Below the pieces are notes generated by a model, which was not told the DNA's origin, did no database searches, and saw only the letters and a list, made by a program, of their open reading frames with translations. From Jatrophihabitans sp. (GTDB lineage: Bacteria > Actinomycetota > Actinomycetes > Mycobacteriales > Jatrophihabitantaceae), in the NCBI GenBank assembly GCA_036389035.1, contig DASVQQ010000008.1:62001-126000 (forward strand): DNA of 64,000 nt, written 5' to 3'. Made by a program: the position numbers and the translations under genes. Positions within the stretch are counted from its first letter, which is position 1, and each line of letters starts with the position of its first letter. Of this stretch, positions 18,060 through 26,466 are shown piece by piece.

Positions 18060-18955
18060 AGTCGGGCTCCGATCCACAAGATCGAGACCATCAGGACGCC
18101 CAGGCCGACGGTCCAGATCAGCAGGCCCTCAGCCACCGGGCCGATCCGGCCGAGGCTGGCGCCGCCCGGGTCCTTGGACTCCTTCATGGCCTGCACGTAG
18201 CCGATGATCGCGCGCTTCTGCTCGGGGGTGATCTGGTTGTTGGCGAAGACCGGCATGTTCTCCGGGCCCGACTGCATGGCCGTGTACATCTGAAGATCGG
18301 TGGAGAGGTTGAGGTCCGGCGCGATCTTGCCGGCCGACAACGGCGCGCCCTTTCCCGCCGCGCCGTGGCAGGAGGCGCAGTTCAACCGGAACAGCTCGCC
18401 GCCCTCGCCGAGCGCCTCGGGCCCGGCGCGCAGGTTCTCGGTGGCAGCCGGAAGCTGCGGCCCGCCACCGACGGACTGGACGAAGGCGGCGAGCTGCAGC
18501 GTCTCCTGCTCGTTGAACTTGGGGATCTTGCGAAGCTCCCAGGCGCCCTGCACCGGGGCCGGCATCCGGCCGGTGCTGACCTGGAAGTACACCGAGGCCG
18601 AGCCGGTCCCGACGATGGTCGGGCCCCGGCCGGGCACGCCCTCGAGGTTGGCCCCGTGGCAGGTGATGCAACTGTTGTTGAAAAGCTGGCGGCCGGCCTC
18701 GATGTTCTCACTCGTCATGATGCTGTCATCGGCGCCGGAGGACGGCGCGATCATGGCGTAGCCGCCGCCGACCGCGGTCAGGGCGCCGATCAGCACCGCC
18801 AGGCTGCTGGCGCGGCGGCGCAGCCCGCCCCGGCGGCGGCGCGGAGCGGCCGTGGCGGCCTTCGGGCGGGCGTCCTTGCCGCGGCCGGTGTCGTCCACGA
18901 CAGCCGGCGCGAAGCCGAGATCGCCGTCCGCGTCGAGGTGCTCCTCGTCGGTCAT
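18056..18955 (-). CDS. qcrC: Cytochrome bc1 complex diheme cytochrome c subunit
   Basis: Two heme-binding motifs are present, CITCH (about residue 96) and CASCH (about residue 195), the fused diheme form of actinobacteria that replaces a soluble cytochrome c. An N-terminal signal-anchor (about 48-70) follows an unusually long basic cytoplasmic stretch, and a C-terminal helix (LLIWTVGLGVLMVSILWIGA) anchors it. It passes electrons directly to CtaC. ATG 18955; ctaE lies 70 bases upstream on the same strand. Confidence 0.96.
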   Translation of the reverse strand: MTDEEHLDADGDLGFAPAVVDDTGRGKDARPKAATAAPRRRRGGLRRRASSLAVLIGALTAVGGGYAMIAPSSGADDSIMTSENIEAGRQLFNNSCITCHGANLEGVPGRGPTIVGTGSASVYFQVSTGRMPAPVQGAWELRKIPKFNEQETLQLAAFVQSVGGGPQLPAATENLRAGPEALGEGGELFRLNCASCHGAAGKGAPLSAGKIAPDLNLSTDLQMYTAMQSGPENMPVFANNQITPEQKRAIIGYVQAMKESKDPGGASLGRIGPVAEGLLIWTVGLGVLMVSILWIGARL

Positions 18956-19025
18956 GGGCGTCCTTTCGCTGTTCGGCCACGTGCTGTTCGGTCGCGGTGC
19001 CGAGCGGTTGTGGTGCGCAGGTAAC

Positions 19026-19703
19026 TCAATGGATCAGGTAGATCGTGGCGAACAGCCCGATCCACACGACGTCGACGAAGTGCCAGTAGTAGGACACCAC
19101 GATCGCCGCGGTGGCCTGGGCCGGGGTGAACCGGCCCAGCGCGGTGCGGGCGAGGAAGAACAGGAACGCGATCAGGCCGCCGATCACGTGCAGCCCGTGG
19201 AAGCCGGTGGTGAGGTAGAACACCGAGCCGTAACCCGAGGACGACAGCGTCATGCCGGCCTCGTGGAAGCCGTCGACGAGGTGGCGGTATTCGAGCACCT
19301 GCTCGCGGTACTCGTTCGCCTGCCCCAGGGTGAAGATCAGGCCCATCATGAAGGTCAGGAAGAACCAGCGGCGCACGCCGTACACATCGCCGCGCTCGGC
19401 CGCGAAGACGCCCCACTGGCAGGTCACCGAGGACGCGACCAGGATCACTGTGAAGACGGTGGCGTAGGGCACCGCCAGATGGATCTCGTACGCCGGGTTG
19501 CCGTCCTTCGCCGGTGCGCCCGGCCAGTTCTCCAGGTTGTTGGCGCGCACTGTGAAGTACATCGCGAACAGGCCGGCGAAGAACATCAGCTCGCTGGACA
19601 GCCACACGATGGTCCCGACGCTGACCAGGTTCGGCCGGGTGAGCGAATGAACCTGGGACGAGGGAAAGCGTCCGGCCGGAGGCGCCTGTGCAGTCGAGGT
19701 CAC
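19026..19703 (-). CDS. ctaE: Cytochrome c oxidase subunit III
   Basis: The 225-residue protein has seven hydrophobic segments. Diagnostic blocks are [31 protein letters not shown] and [17 protein letters not shown], all standard for subunit III. GTG 19703 ([11 protein letters not shown]) is the start; ribosome-site match is weak. It leads the ctaE-qcrC-qcrA-qcrB cluster, the usual actinobacterial order that builds the bcc-aa3 supercomplex. Confidence 0.96.
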   Translation of the reverse strand: MTSTAQAPPAGRFPSSQVHSLTRPNLVSVGTIVWLSSELMFFAGLFAMYFTVRANNLENWPGAPAKDGNPAYEIHLAVPYATVFTVILVASSVTCQWGVFAAERGDVYGVRRWFFLTFMMGLIFTLGQANEYREQVLEYRHLVDGFHEAGMTLSSSGYGSVFYLTTGFHGLHVIGGLIAFLFFLARTALGRFTPAQATAAIVVSYYWHFVDVVWIGLFATIYLIH

Positions 19704-19788
19704 CTCTGCATTATTGCCTCATCGCCTGCAGAGTGTTAGGCACGGGGTACGTGCTGCGGGACGTGTTTTCGGTAACTACGCTTCAAGG

Positions 19789-20844
19789 GTGCTCCAGGCC
19801 GCGCTCAACCTCGTTCCGGTGCTCGCCCACGACCCCGATTCCGGCGGCGTGTCGGGGCCCTCGACACTGCCTCGTTTCACCCCTGTGCGGCTGTTCACCG
19901 AGCTCGAGCTGAACTGGTTCCTGCTGGTTCCGCTGCTGATCGCGACCGGGCTGTACCTGTGGGGCGTGTGGCGGCTGAGGCTGCGCGGTGACCACTGGCC
20001 GCCCGGCCGGACGGTGGCCTTTCTGGCCGGCGGGATCGGGGTCATCGCCTTCGCCGGAATGAGCGGGCTGGGCGCCTATGACACCACGATGTTCTCGGTG
20101 CACATGATCCAGCACATGCTGCTGGCGATGGTCGCGCCGATCTTCCTGGCGCTGGGGGCGCCCGTCACCCTGGCCCTACGCACCACGCCGCGCGGCGTGC
20201 GCTCGGCCATCCTGGCGGTGCTGCACAGCCGGCTGGCGAAGCTGCTGACCTTTCCGCTGATCGGCTGGGCGGTGTACGTGGCCAGCCCGTTCGCGCTCTA
20301 CTTCACCGGCTGGTACCCGGCGACCCTGGACAACCAGGTGCTGCACGAGCTGCTGCACCTGCACTTCGTGCTGGTCGGCGCGCTGTTCTTCTGGCCGATG
20401 ATCGGCATCGACCCCATTCCGGGCCGGCAGTCCCATCCGTTCCGGTTCCTGATCCTGGTCTCGACGCTGCCGTTCCACGCCATCCTGGGAATCTCGATCT
20501 ACACCCAGACCACGCTGATCGCCGCGTCCCACTACGAGGGGCTCCAGCTCAGCTGGCTGGACCCGCTGTCAGACCAGCGGGTCGGCGGCGGGCTGCTGTG
20601 GTCCTCCGGCGAGCTGGTCGGGCTGATCATGTTGGGCGTGGTGGTCGTGCAGTGGATCAGGGCCTCCGAACGTGAGGCGGTCCGTGAGGATCGCCGGCTC
20701 GACCGGCTCGAAGCTTCGGATGCCGCCGAAGCTGCCCAGGCCGCGGCGATGGCGGCCGGTGCGCCCGGCGCGCGGGTGCTGGATACGATGGCGGTCAACG
20801 ACACCCGACCGCCCGGCTCCGCGAAGAAGGAGGTTCACAGCTGA
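19789..20844 (+). CDS. ctaG: CtaG-type cytochrome c oxidase assembly protein
   Basis: About seven membrane segments and the His-rich motifs SVHMIQHMLLAMVAPIFL and LHELLHLHFVLVGALFFWP match the caa3_CtaG family, thought to help copper delivery to the oxidase. It has a C-terminal cytoplasmic tail rich in Ala and charged residues. GTG 19789 is chosen as the first start close to the conserved region; an ATG at 19714 would add 25 residues that overlap the divergent ctaE promoter, so it is less likely. It overlaps the next gene as TGATG. Confidence 0.85.
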   Translation: MLQAALNLVPVLAHDPDSGGVSGPSTLPRFTPVRLFTELELNWFLLVPLLIATGLYLWGVWRLRLRGDHWPPGRTVAFLAGGIGVIAFAGMSGLGAYDTTMFSVHMIQHMLLAMVAPIFLALGAPVTLALRTTPRGVRSAILAVLHSRLAKLLTFPLIGWAVYVASPFALYFTGWYPATLDNQVLHELLHLHFVLVGALFFWPMIGIDPIPGRQSHPFRFLILVSTLPFHAILGISIYTQTTLIAASHYEGLQLSWLDPLSDQRVGGGLLWSSGELVGLIMLGVVVVQWIRASEREAVREDRRLDRLEASDAAEAAQAAAMAAGAPGARVLDTMAVNDTRPPGSAKKEVHS

Positions 20845-21260
20845 TGACCTCGCCTCGCCCGCTCACCGTTGTGGTCTACAGCCAGATCGAGGACCTGCGG
20901 ACCCAGGTGCGTACCGCGGTCGGCCGCCGGGCAGCCCCGGGCATGGGCCGGATCGACTGGGTCGAGACCGCGAACTACAGCCAGCTGCGCAACCAGCTGG
21001 ACTCCGGCGACATCGATCTGGTGATCCTGGACGGCGACGCCCAGCCCAGCGGCGGGATCGGCCTGTGCCGGCAGTTCAAGAACGAGATCACCGACTGCCC
21101 GCCGATCATCGTGCTGCTGGCCCGCGAGCAGGACCGCTGGCTGGCGGCCTGGTGCCAGGCCGAGGCCACCATCGTGCGACCGATCGACCCGGTACTGGCT
21201 GCCAACACCGTCGCCGAGGTGTTGCGGGCCCACGCCTCCGCTATCCCCGTGGTGCGCTGA
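20844..21260 (+). CDS. Receiver-like protein with altered active-site residues
   Basis: The 138-residue protein looks like a stand-alone response-regulator receiver. A hydrophobic strand and Asp appear in IDLVILDGDAQPSGG, and the region IIVLLAREQDRWLA fits strand 4. The conserved Lys-Pro of receivers appears as Arg-Pro (ATIVRPIDP), and the acidic pair at strand 1 is missing (TVVVYSQIEDL). It is therefore likely a pseudo-receiver that does not follow normal phosphotransfer. No output domain or histidine kinase is adjacent. It is coupled to ctaG through TGATG, suggesting a link to oxidase assembly. Confidence 0.7.
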   Translation: MTSPRPLTVVVYSQIEDLRTQVRTAVGRRAAPGMGRIDWVETANYSQLRNQLDSGDIDLVILDGDAQPSGGIGLCRQFKNEITDCPPIIVLLAREQDRWLAAWCQAEATIVRPIDPVLAANTVAEVLRAHASAIPVVR

Positions 21261-21290
21261 GCCGGCCCTGCCGAGCTCCGCAGTGATGTC

Positions 21291-22367
21291 ATGACCATCC
21301 CGAGCCAGCCGCCGGCTCGCCAGCCGAGCTGGCCCGACCTGTTCGCGAGCCTGATGCGCGGCCAGTCGCTGTCCAGCGACGCGACCAGCTGGGCGATGGC
21401 CGAGATCATGGCCGGCGAGGCGAGTCCGGCCCAACTGGCGGCGTTCGCGGTGCTGCTGCGCGCCAAGGGCGAGACGCCGGCGGAGCTGGCCGGCCTGGTG
21501 CGCACCATGCTGGATCGAGCCACCCCGGTGGCCCTGAGCCAGCCGGCGGTGGACGTCGTGGGCACCGGGGGAGACCGGGCCCAGACCGTGAACATCTCGA
21601 CCATGGCGGCGCTGGTGACCGCCGGGTCCGGCCGGGCAGTGGTCAAGCACGGCAACCGGGCGGCGTCCTCGGCCTGCGGCACCGCCGACGTCCTCGAAGA
21701 GCTAGGCGTGGCCATCGACCTGCCGGCTGCCGGCGTGCTGGCCACCGTGACCGGGGTCGGCATCGGGTTCTGCTTCGCGCCGGTGTTTCACGCCGGCATG
21801 CGGCACGCCGGCGGCCCCCGGCGCGAGCTCGGCGTGCCGACCTCCTTCAACTACCTCGGCCCGCTGACCAACCCGGCCCGTCCGGCGGCCGTCGCGGTCG
21901 GGGTCTATGACCTGCAGATGGCGCCGGTGATGGCCCAGGTGCTGGCTGACCGGGGCGACCGGGGCATGGTGTTCCGCGGCAACGACGGGCTCGACGAGCT
22001 GACCACGACCACCACCTCGCAGGTCTGGCTGGTGTCCGAGGGCACGGTGCGCCCCGACGTGCTCGACCCGGCCGCGGTCGGGATCGCGGCCGCCGACCCG
22101 CAGGCGCTCAAGGGCGGCTCGGCGCCGTTCAACGCCGAGGTGGTCCGGCGGCTGCTGGCCGGCGAGCAGGGACCGGTGCGCGACGCGGTGCTGCTCAACG
22201 CCGCGGCGGCGATCGCCGCGTTCGACGGCGTGCTGGACTCGGCGCAAGCCGCTGTGCGGCACGGCCTGCCGATCGCGGCCGCCGCCCTCGACGACGGCTC
22301 GGCCGCGGCCCTGCTGCCGGCCTGGGTCGAGCTGAGCCAGAAACTGCGCGCCGGCCAGGGTCGCTAG
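21291..22367 (+). CDS. trpD: Anthranilate phosphoribosyltransferase
   Basis: TrpD joins anthranilate to PRPP in tryptophan synthesis. Signature blocks are [17 protein letters not shown] (PRPP-binding), [19 protein letters not shown] and [20 protein letters not shown] with [13 protein letters not shown]. The 358-residue length is normal. ATG 21291 lies 30 bases after the receiver-like gene on the same strand. The homologue trpD2 (Rv2192c) sits beside ctaE in M. tuberculosis, in keeping with this order. Confidence 0.96.
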   Translation: MTIPSQPPARQPSWPDLFASLMRGQSLSSDATSWAMAEIMAGEASPAQLAAFAVLLRAKGETPAELAGLVRTMLDRATPVALSQPAVDVVGTGGDRAQTVNISTMAALVTAGSGRAVVKHGNRAASSACGTADVLEELGVAIDLPAAGVLATVTGVGIGFCFAPVFHAGMRHAGGPRRELGVPTSFNYLGPLTNPARPAAVAVGVYDLQMAPVMAQVLADRGDRGMVFRGNDGLDELTTTTTSQVWLVSEGTVRPDVLDPAAVGIAAADPQALKGGSAPFNAEVVRRLLAGEQGPVRDAVLLNAAAAIAAFDGVLDSAQAAVRHGLPIAAAALDDGSAAALLPAWVELSQKLRAGQGR

Positions 22368-22374
22368 GCGGCGG

Positions 22375-22662
22375 TCACTCCGGGGCTGAGTAGCCGATCG
22401 AGAACGCCGACTCCAGGTCGTGCCGGGAGTAAGCCCGAAAGGCCACGTGGGTGTCGGTGCTCAGCACGCCCTCGATCCGGCTCAGCCGGCCGGCGATGAC
22501 GTCGGCGATCTGCTCGAACTCGCGGACCCGGACGATCGCGATCAGGTCGACGTCACCGGCGACGCTGTACACCTCGCTGACCCCGTCGAGGTCGGCGATG
22601 GCCTGGGCCACCTCGGGGATCATGTTCGCCGCGACGCTGACCATGACAATGGTGGTGATCAT
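22375..22662 (-). CDS. Stand-alone Lrp/AsnC ligand-binding (RAM) domain protein
   Basis: The 95-residue protein is a single beta-alpha-beta-beta-alpha-beta RAM domain: VAQAIADLDGVSEVYSVAGD, then VDLIAIVRVREFEQIADVI and LSRIEGVLSTDTHVAF. It has no DNA-binding helix-turn-helix, so it probably senses a small ligand or modulates another Lrp protein. It overlaps the end of the DnaQ/UvrC-like gene by 4 bases (ATGA) and ends 7 bases from the convergent trpD stop. Confidence 0.85.
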   Translation of the reverse strand: MITTIVMVSVAANMIPEVAQAIADLDGVSEVYSVAGDVDLIAIVRVREFEQIADVIAGRLSRIEGVLSTDTHVAFRAYSRHDLESAFSIGYSAPE

Positions 22663-24473
22663 GCGCTGATCCTAGAACCAGAACCAGAACCAGAACCAGA
22701 ACCGGACCGGTTGGGCTGGTGCACGACGGGAAGCCGGCGGCGGTCGGCGAACGGCTGAGCGTTGCGCCGCGCCCCGTCGGCCGAGACCAGCCAGCTGCGC
22801 AGCCGGGCCGCGCCGGCGGCCGGCGAACTCCAGGGCTGGCTGGCCGAGACCAGCCGGGTGCCTGGCTGGTTGAGCCACCGCAGCAGCAGCTCGGTCTCTT
22901 CGACGGTGGCCACGGTGGCCAGGGTCGCCGAGTCAGAGGTGTCGGGGACGACCTCGGCGGTGCTGAGCAGGGTCGCCACCATCGGCATCGGCGACACCCC
23001 GCACGCCGCGACCTCGGCTCCCACCAGCCGACCGTGCCGGATCACCACCAGCTCCCAGCCGCCGAGGCCGTCCGGCCGGGCGGCGACCAGTTCGGCCACC
23101 CGGGTCAGGGAGACCAGGGCCTGCATGCGGGCGCAGCTGCGCACCAGGGTGGCGATCCGGTCACGCATCACGGCCGCCTCTTCATAACGCTGGGCGACGG
23201 CCAGCGCGCTCAACCGGCGCCGCAGCGGCTCGATCAACATCGAGACGTCGGCGTGCCAGGCCTGCACCACGGTGTCGACCAGGCTCGCGTAGTCCTGCGG
23301 AGACACCGCGTCCTCGCACGGCGCCGCGCACTTGCCGATCCCGGCGAGCGCGCACGCCCCGCGGACCACCCGGCCCGGCGTCAACCGATCGGTGCATTGC
23401 CGCAGTGGCACCGCGTCGTGGATGGCGTCGCGCAACTGCTCGGCCTGCCTGGTCGAGCGCAGCGGGCCGAAGTACTGCGCGCCGTCGGCGCGAGCCTGGT
23501 GCACCACCGACAGCCGCGGAAAGGGCTCGCGGGTCAGCTTGAGCCAGATCGTCCGGTCGCTGTTCTTGGATCGCCGGTTGTAGCGCGGCTTGAGCGAGGT
23601 GATCAGGCGCAGCTCGCGCACCTGCGCCTCGAGCGGGTGCGCGCAGACGATGGAGGAGACCGATTCGGCCAGCCCGACCATCTCACCCATCCGGCTGCGG
23701 GTCTCTGAGGCCACGAAATACTGCCGCACCCGGGTCCGCAGGTCCTTGCTGGTGCCCACGTAGAGCGGGCGTCCGGAGCCGTCGTTGAACAGGTAGACCC
23801 CCGGAGCGTGCGGCAGCGCGTCAGCCAGGTGCCGCTTGCGCCGCTGGGCATCGGTGACCTGGGAGGTGAAGGCGCGCAGCTCGGGCAGCGAGTGCACGCC
23901 CAGGTTGCCGAGCCGGCCGATCAGGGCGTGCAAGACGTCCACGGTGGCCCGGGCGTCGGTCAGCGCCCGGTGATTGGGCGTGGTCTCGGATCGGAAGAAG
24001 CCGGCCAGCGTGCTCAGCTTGCAGTTGGGCACCTCGTCGCGGGTCAGCACCCGGCGGGCCAGCAGCGCGGTGTCGAGCACCGCCGGATTGGGCCAGCTTC
24101 GCTCCTGGCGGGCGCAGGCCGCTTTGAGGAAGCCGATGTCGAAGGGCGCGTTGTGGGCGACCAGCACCGCGCCGGCGGCGAATTCCAGGAAGGAGGGAAG
24201 CACCGAGGCGATCGACGGGGCGGTGGCCACCATGCGGTCGGTGATACCGGTGAGCACGCTGATGAACGGGCTGATCGGCATGCCGGGATCGACCAGGGTG
24301 GCGAATTCGCCGATCACCTCGCCGGCCCGCACCTTGACCGCGCCGATCTCGGTGATCGAGTCCGTCATCGAGGCGCCGCCGGTGGTCTCGAGGTCGACCA
24401 CCACGAAGGTCGTCGCCAGCAACGGCTCGTCGAGGCAGTCGAGGCTGAGCTGGCCCCGGGTCATCGCGGTCAC
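22659..24473 (-). CDS. DEDDh exonuclease fused to a UvrC-like GIY-YIG nuclease domain
   Basis: Residues about 20-190 form a DnaQ-like 3'-5' exonuclease (FVVVDLETTGGASMTDSITE with the Asp-Glu pair; VAHNAPFDIGFL; HRALTDARATVDVL with the DEDDh His). Residues about 220-300 are a GIY-YIG nuclease (APGVYLFNDGSGRPLYVGTS). The remainder resembles the UvrC middle region with a UVR-like helix. The combination matches Rv2191, known in UvrC-like DNA repair families. It ends in an SG repeat (see 22673-22705). GTG 24473 is used; ATG 24464 is an alternative. Confidence 0.92.
   Translation of the reverse strand: MTAMTRGQLSLDCLDEPLLATTFVVVDLETTGGASMTDSITEIGAVKVRAGEVIGEFATLVDPGMPISPFISVLTGITDRMVATAPSIASVLPSFLEFAAGAVLVAHNAPFDIGFLKAACARQERSWPNPAVLDTALLARRVLTRDEVPNCKLSTLAGFFRSETTPNHRALTDARATVDVLHALIGRLGNLGVHSLPELRAFTSQVTDAQRRKRHLADALPHAPGVYLFNDGSGRPLYVGTSKDLRTRVRQYFVASETRSRMGEMVGLAESVSSIVCAHPLEAQVRELRLITSLKPRYNRRSKNSDRTIWLKLTREPFPRLSVVHQARADGAQYFGPLRSTRQAEQLRDAIHDAVPLRQCTDRLTPGRVVRGACALAGIGKCAAPCEDAVSPQDYASLVDTVVQAWHADVSMLIEPLRRRLSALAVAQRYEEAAVMRDRIATLVRSCARMQALVSLTRVAELVAARPDGLGGWELVVIRHGRLVGAEVAACGVSPMPMVATLLSTAEVVPDTSDSATLATVATVEETELLLRWLNQPGTRLVSASQPWSSPAAGAARLRSWLVSADGARRNAQPFADRRRLPVVHQPNRSGSGSGSGSGSRISA
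22673..22705. repeat. Hexanucleotide microsatellite at the 3' end of the DnaQ/UvrC-like gene
   Basis: CCAGAA is repeated about five times in a row. On the minus strand it encodes alternating Ser and Gly just before the stop. Copy-number change adds or removes two residues without changing frame, so it can vary tail length and the spacing to the overlapping RAM-domain gene. Confidence 0.85.
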
Positions 24474-24752
24474 AATCGAACACGTTAGCGATGAGGTCCG
24501 ACGAAAGGCAGCCGCAGCGCCGAACTCGTGACCTCGGCAGGTCGGTAAGGCGGGCGACCCTCGGGATGTCCCGCCCCCGACGGGTAGCGATTTCGTCCGG
24601 CGGGACGTCTGAAATCGCTACGCGATGCCGCGGCCCCACTTCCGGCGGCAGTCGGCTCGGCCGCTCGCTCAGCTCAAAACTGTCAGTGCCCCTTTCTACG
24701 GTGTAGCCATCCTGCGGGAGTACAGCCGCCGGCCAGGAAAGGTGGAAGAGAA

Positions 24753-24971
24753 ATGCTCATCGACTGTGACAGCTGCGCGGCCCGCGACATCAGCTGTGGA
24801 GATTGCGTGGTAGCCGTCCTGCTGGGTCCGCACCGCGGTGCCGTCGAACTCGACAGCGCCGAGCAGGACGCGCTCGGCGCGCTGGCCAGCGGGGGGCTGC
24901 TACCTCCGTTGCGGCTGGTGCCCACCCGACCTCCAGAAGATTTACCTGGGGTTCACACCGCTATTGCCTGA
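24753..24971 (+). CDS. Small conserved Cys-containing hypothetical protein
   Basis: The 72-residue protein begins MLIDCDSCAARDISCGDCVV and has five cysteines in its first 20 residues (CxxC plus CxxC pattern), which could hold a zinc ion or cluster. The rest (LDSAEQDALGALASGGLLPP LRL region) is an amphipathic helix. A good ribosome site (AAAGGTGGAAGAGAA) precedes ATG 24753. I recall similar proteins at this position in other actinobacteria, next to the DnaQ/UvrC-like and NlpC genes. Function unknown. Confidence 0.75.
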   Translation: MLIDCDSCAARDISCGDCVVAVLLGPHRGAVELDSAEQDALGALASGGLLPPLRLVPTRPPEDLPGVHTAIA

Positions 24972-25060
24972 TTTGCGAGGTGGGCGGGTGAGAATTGCCA
25001 CTCCGACACGGCCAGGCCCGATTGCTTACCGGCAAGAGCGTCACGTAATCTTTCCGAGAT

Positions 25061-25097
25061 CTTCCGGTTCCCGCCTCCCGACGGGAGGCACCGGAAG
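25061..25097 (+). terminator. Strong hairpin before the riboswitch
   Basis: CTTCCGGT (25061-25068) pairs with ACCGGAAG (25090-25097), and inside it GCCTCCC pairs with GGGAGGC. It lies 90 bases after the small Cys-rich gene and before the riboswitch, and probably ends that transcript. Confidence 0.7.
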
Positions 25098-25149
25098 CAC
25101 CGCCGAGTCGGCACCGATCAGCAGAGCAGACAGCGCTCTACCGCGTACC

Positions 25150-25300
25150 TAAGTCTGCAGCTGATTGCCGAACCGGGGACCCAGGTTTTCTGGGGTGAAT
25201 CGGGGGAGCACGGAGCGTTTACGCTCGGTGCGGACTTCTTCCGTAGGGCAACTTCCAAGCCCGAACCCGACAGCTAACTCGGTAGGCGGTCGAGTGGAAG
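25150..25300 (+). promoter_or_regulatory. ydaO/yuaA-type c-di-AMP riboswitch
   Basis: The leader of the NlpC/P60 gene shows the conserved ydaO pieces in order: a GCCGAACC...GGGGACCCAGG hairpin with GGGGTGAATCGGG (about 25170-25205), a variable stem closed by GGAGCG/CGCTC, TAGGGCAACTTCC, and the 3' signature CCCGACAGCTAACTCGGTAGG (about 25266-25290; two short blocks read together). In actinobacteria this riboswitch commonly controls cell-wall NlpC/P60 hydrolases in response to c-di-AMP. The end lies about 15 bases from the AGGAG ribosome site. Exact 5' boundary is approximate. Confidence 0.88.
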
Positions 25301-25316
25301 AGGAGTTCCGCCAACT

Positions 25317-26456
25317 GTGGCGTTAACTCGTGTCACGCGGCTCGCCCGCACCCTTTTTGCTTCCCTGGTCGTAACCGGCGCCTTGCTGACGGTGCCGCAG
25401 GCTGTCCAGGCTGTACCGCGCCCGGAGGCCCCGGCGCCCAAGACCACCACGCAGGTGACCGCCAAGCTGCATGAGCTTGCCAAGTCCAGCGAGAAGCTGG
25501 CTGAGCAGCTGAACCAGGCCCACATCGATGTCCGGACGGCCCAGCGCACGGCGGCCCAGGCCACCCAGGCCGCGACCGCCGCCCAGGCGCGGGCCCGCAC
25601 CGCCCAGCGACTGCTGGCCGCCTCGCTGGCCTCCCAGTACAAGGCCGCCTCGTTCAGCCGGACCGCTGCCCTGCTGGCCAGCAGCTCCACCGACGGCTAC
25701 CTGCAGACCATCCAGTCGATGAACCTGCTGACCCAGCACCAGAGCACGGTGGCGCGGACGGCGACGAAGGCGATCGCGTCCTCGGACGCCGCCGCCGCTC
25801 AGGCCAAGGCCGCGGTGGCCACAGCCGTCGAGAAGCGGGCCCTGATCGGCAAGCGGCAGGCCGAGCTCACCAAGCAGGTGCGCAAGTACAAGGCGCTGCT
25901 GGCCACGTTGACCGCCGCCGAGCGGGCCAGGTACCACAACCCGGTTCCGCAGCCGACCCCGGCAGTCGTCGCGCGGGTGGTGAACCGAGCGGTGACCCAG
26001 GCGGCGCGGACAACGCAAGCAGCGCAAGCAGCGCCGACGCCGAGGGTGGTCGCTGCGAACCCCGCTCCCGCTCCTCAGGCGGCGCCGCCGGCTCGGTCGT
26101 CATCCCGTGGCGCCGGCGCGGCCATCTCTGAGGCCCGCGCGCAGCTCGGCAAGCCCTATTCCTGGGGCGGCAGCGGTCCGGGCAGCTTCGACTGCTCCGG
26201 CCTGACCGCCTGGGCCTGGCGCGCGGGCGGTGTCAGCCTGCCGCACAACGCCGCGGCGCAGCAGGGCAGTGGCAGGTCGGTGAGCCGCGGTGAGCTGCAG
26301 CCGGGTGACCTGGTGTTCTTCGGATCCCCGGCCTATCACGTCGGGCTCTACGTCGGGGACGGCATGATGATCCACGCCCCGACCACCGGTGACGTGGTCA
26401 AGATGTCCTCGATCTCCTACATGAGCGAGTACTCAGGGGCCGTCCGGGTCGGGTGA
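25317..26456 (+). CDS. Secreted NlpC/P60 peptidoglycan endopeptidase
   Basis: A signal peptide (about 1-32) is followed by a long Ala-rich coiled coil (about 45-205), a Pro/Ala linker and a C-terminal NlpC/P60 domain (about 268-379). The catalytic Cys is in FDCSGLTAW, His in AYHVGLYVGDG and the third polar residue in MIHAP. It should cleave peptide stems in the cell wall, like RipA/RipD relatives and Rv2190c. GTG 25317 follows AGGAGTTCCGCCAACT. The c-di-AMP riboswitch in its leader indicates control by osmotic or wall-stress signalling. Confidence 0.93.
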   Translation: MALTRVTRLARTLFASLVVTGALLTVPQAVQAVPRPEAPAPKTTTQVTAKLHELAKSSEKLAEQLNQAHIDVRTAQRTAAQATQAATAAQARARTAQRLLAASLASQYKAASFSRTAALLASSSTDGYLQTIQSMNLLTQHQSTVARTATKAIASSDAAAAQAKAAVATAVEKRALIGKRQAELTKQVRKYKALLATLTAAERARYHNPVPQPTPAVVARVVNRAVTQAARTTQAAQAAPTPRVVAANPAPAPQAAPPARSSSRGAGAAISEARAQLGKPYSWGGSGPGSFDCSGLTAWAWRAGGVSLPHNAAAQQGSGRSVSRGELQPGDLVFFGSPAYHVGLYVGDGMMIHAPTTGDVVKMSSISYMSEYSGAVRVG

Positions 26457-26466
26457 ACGACGTCGG

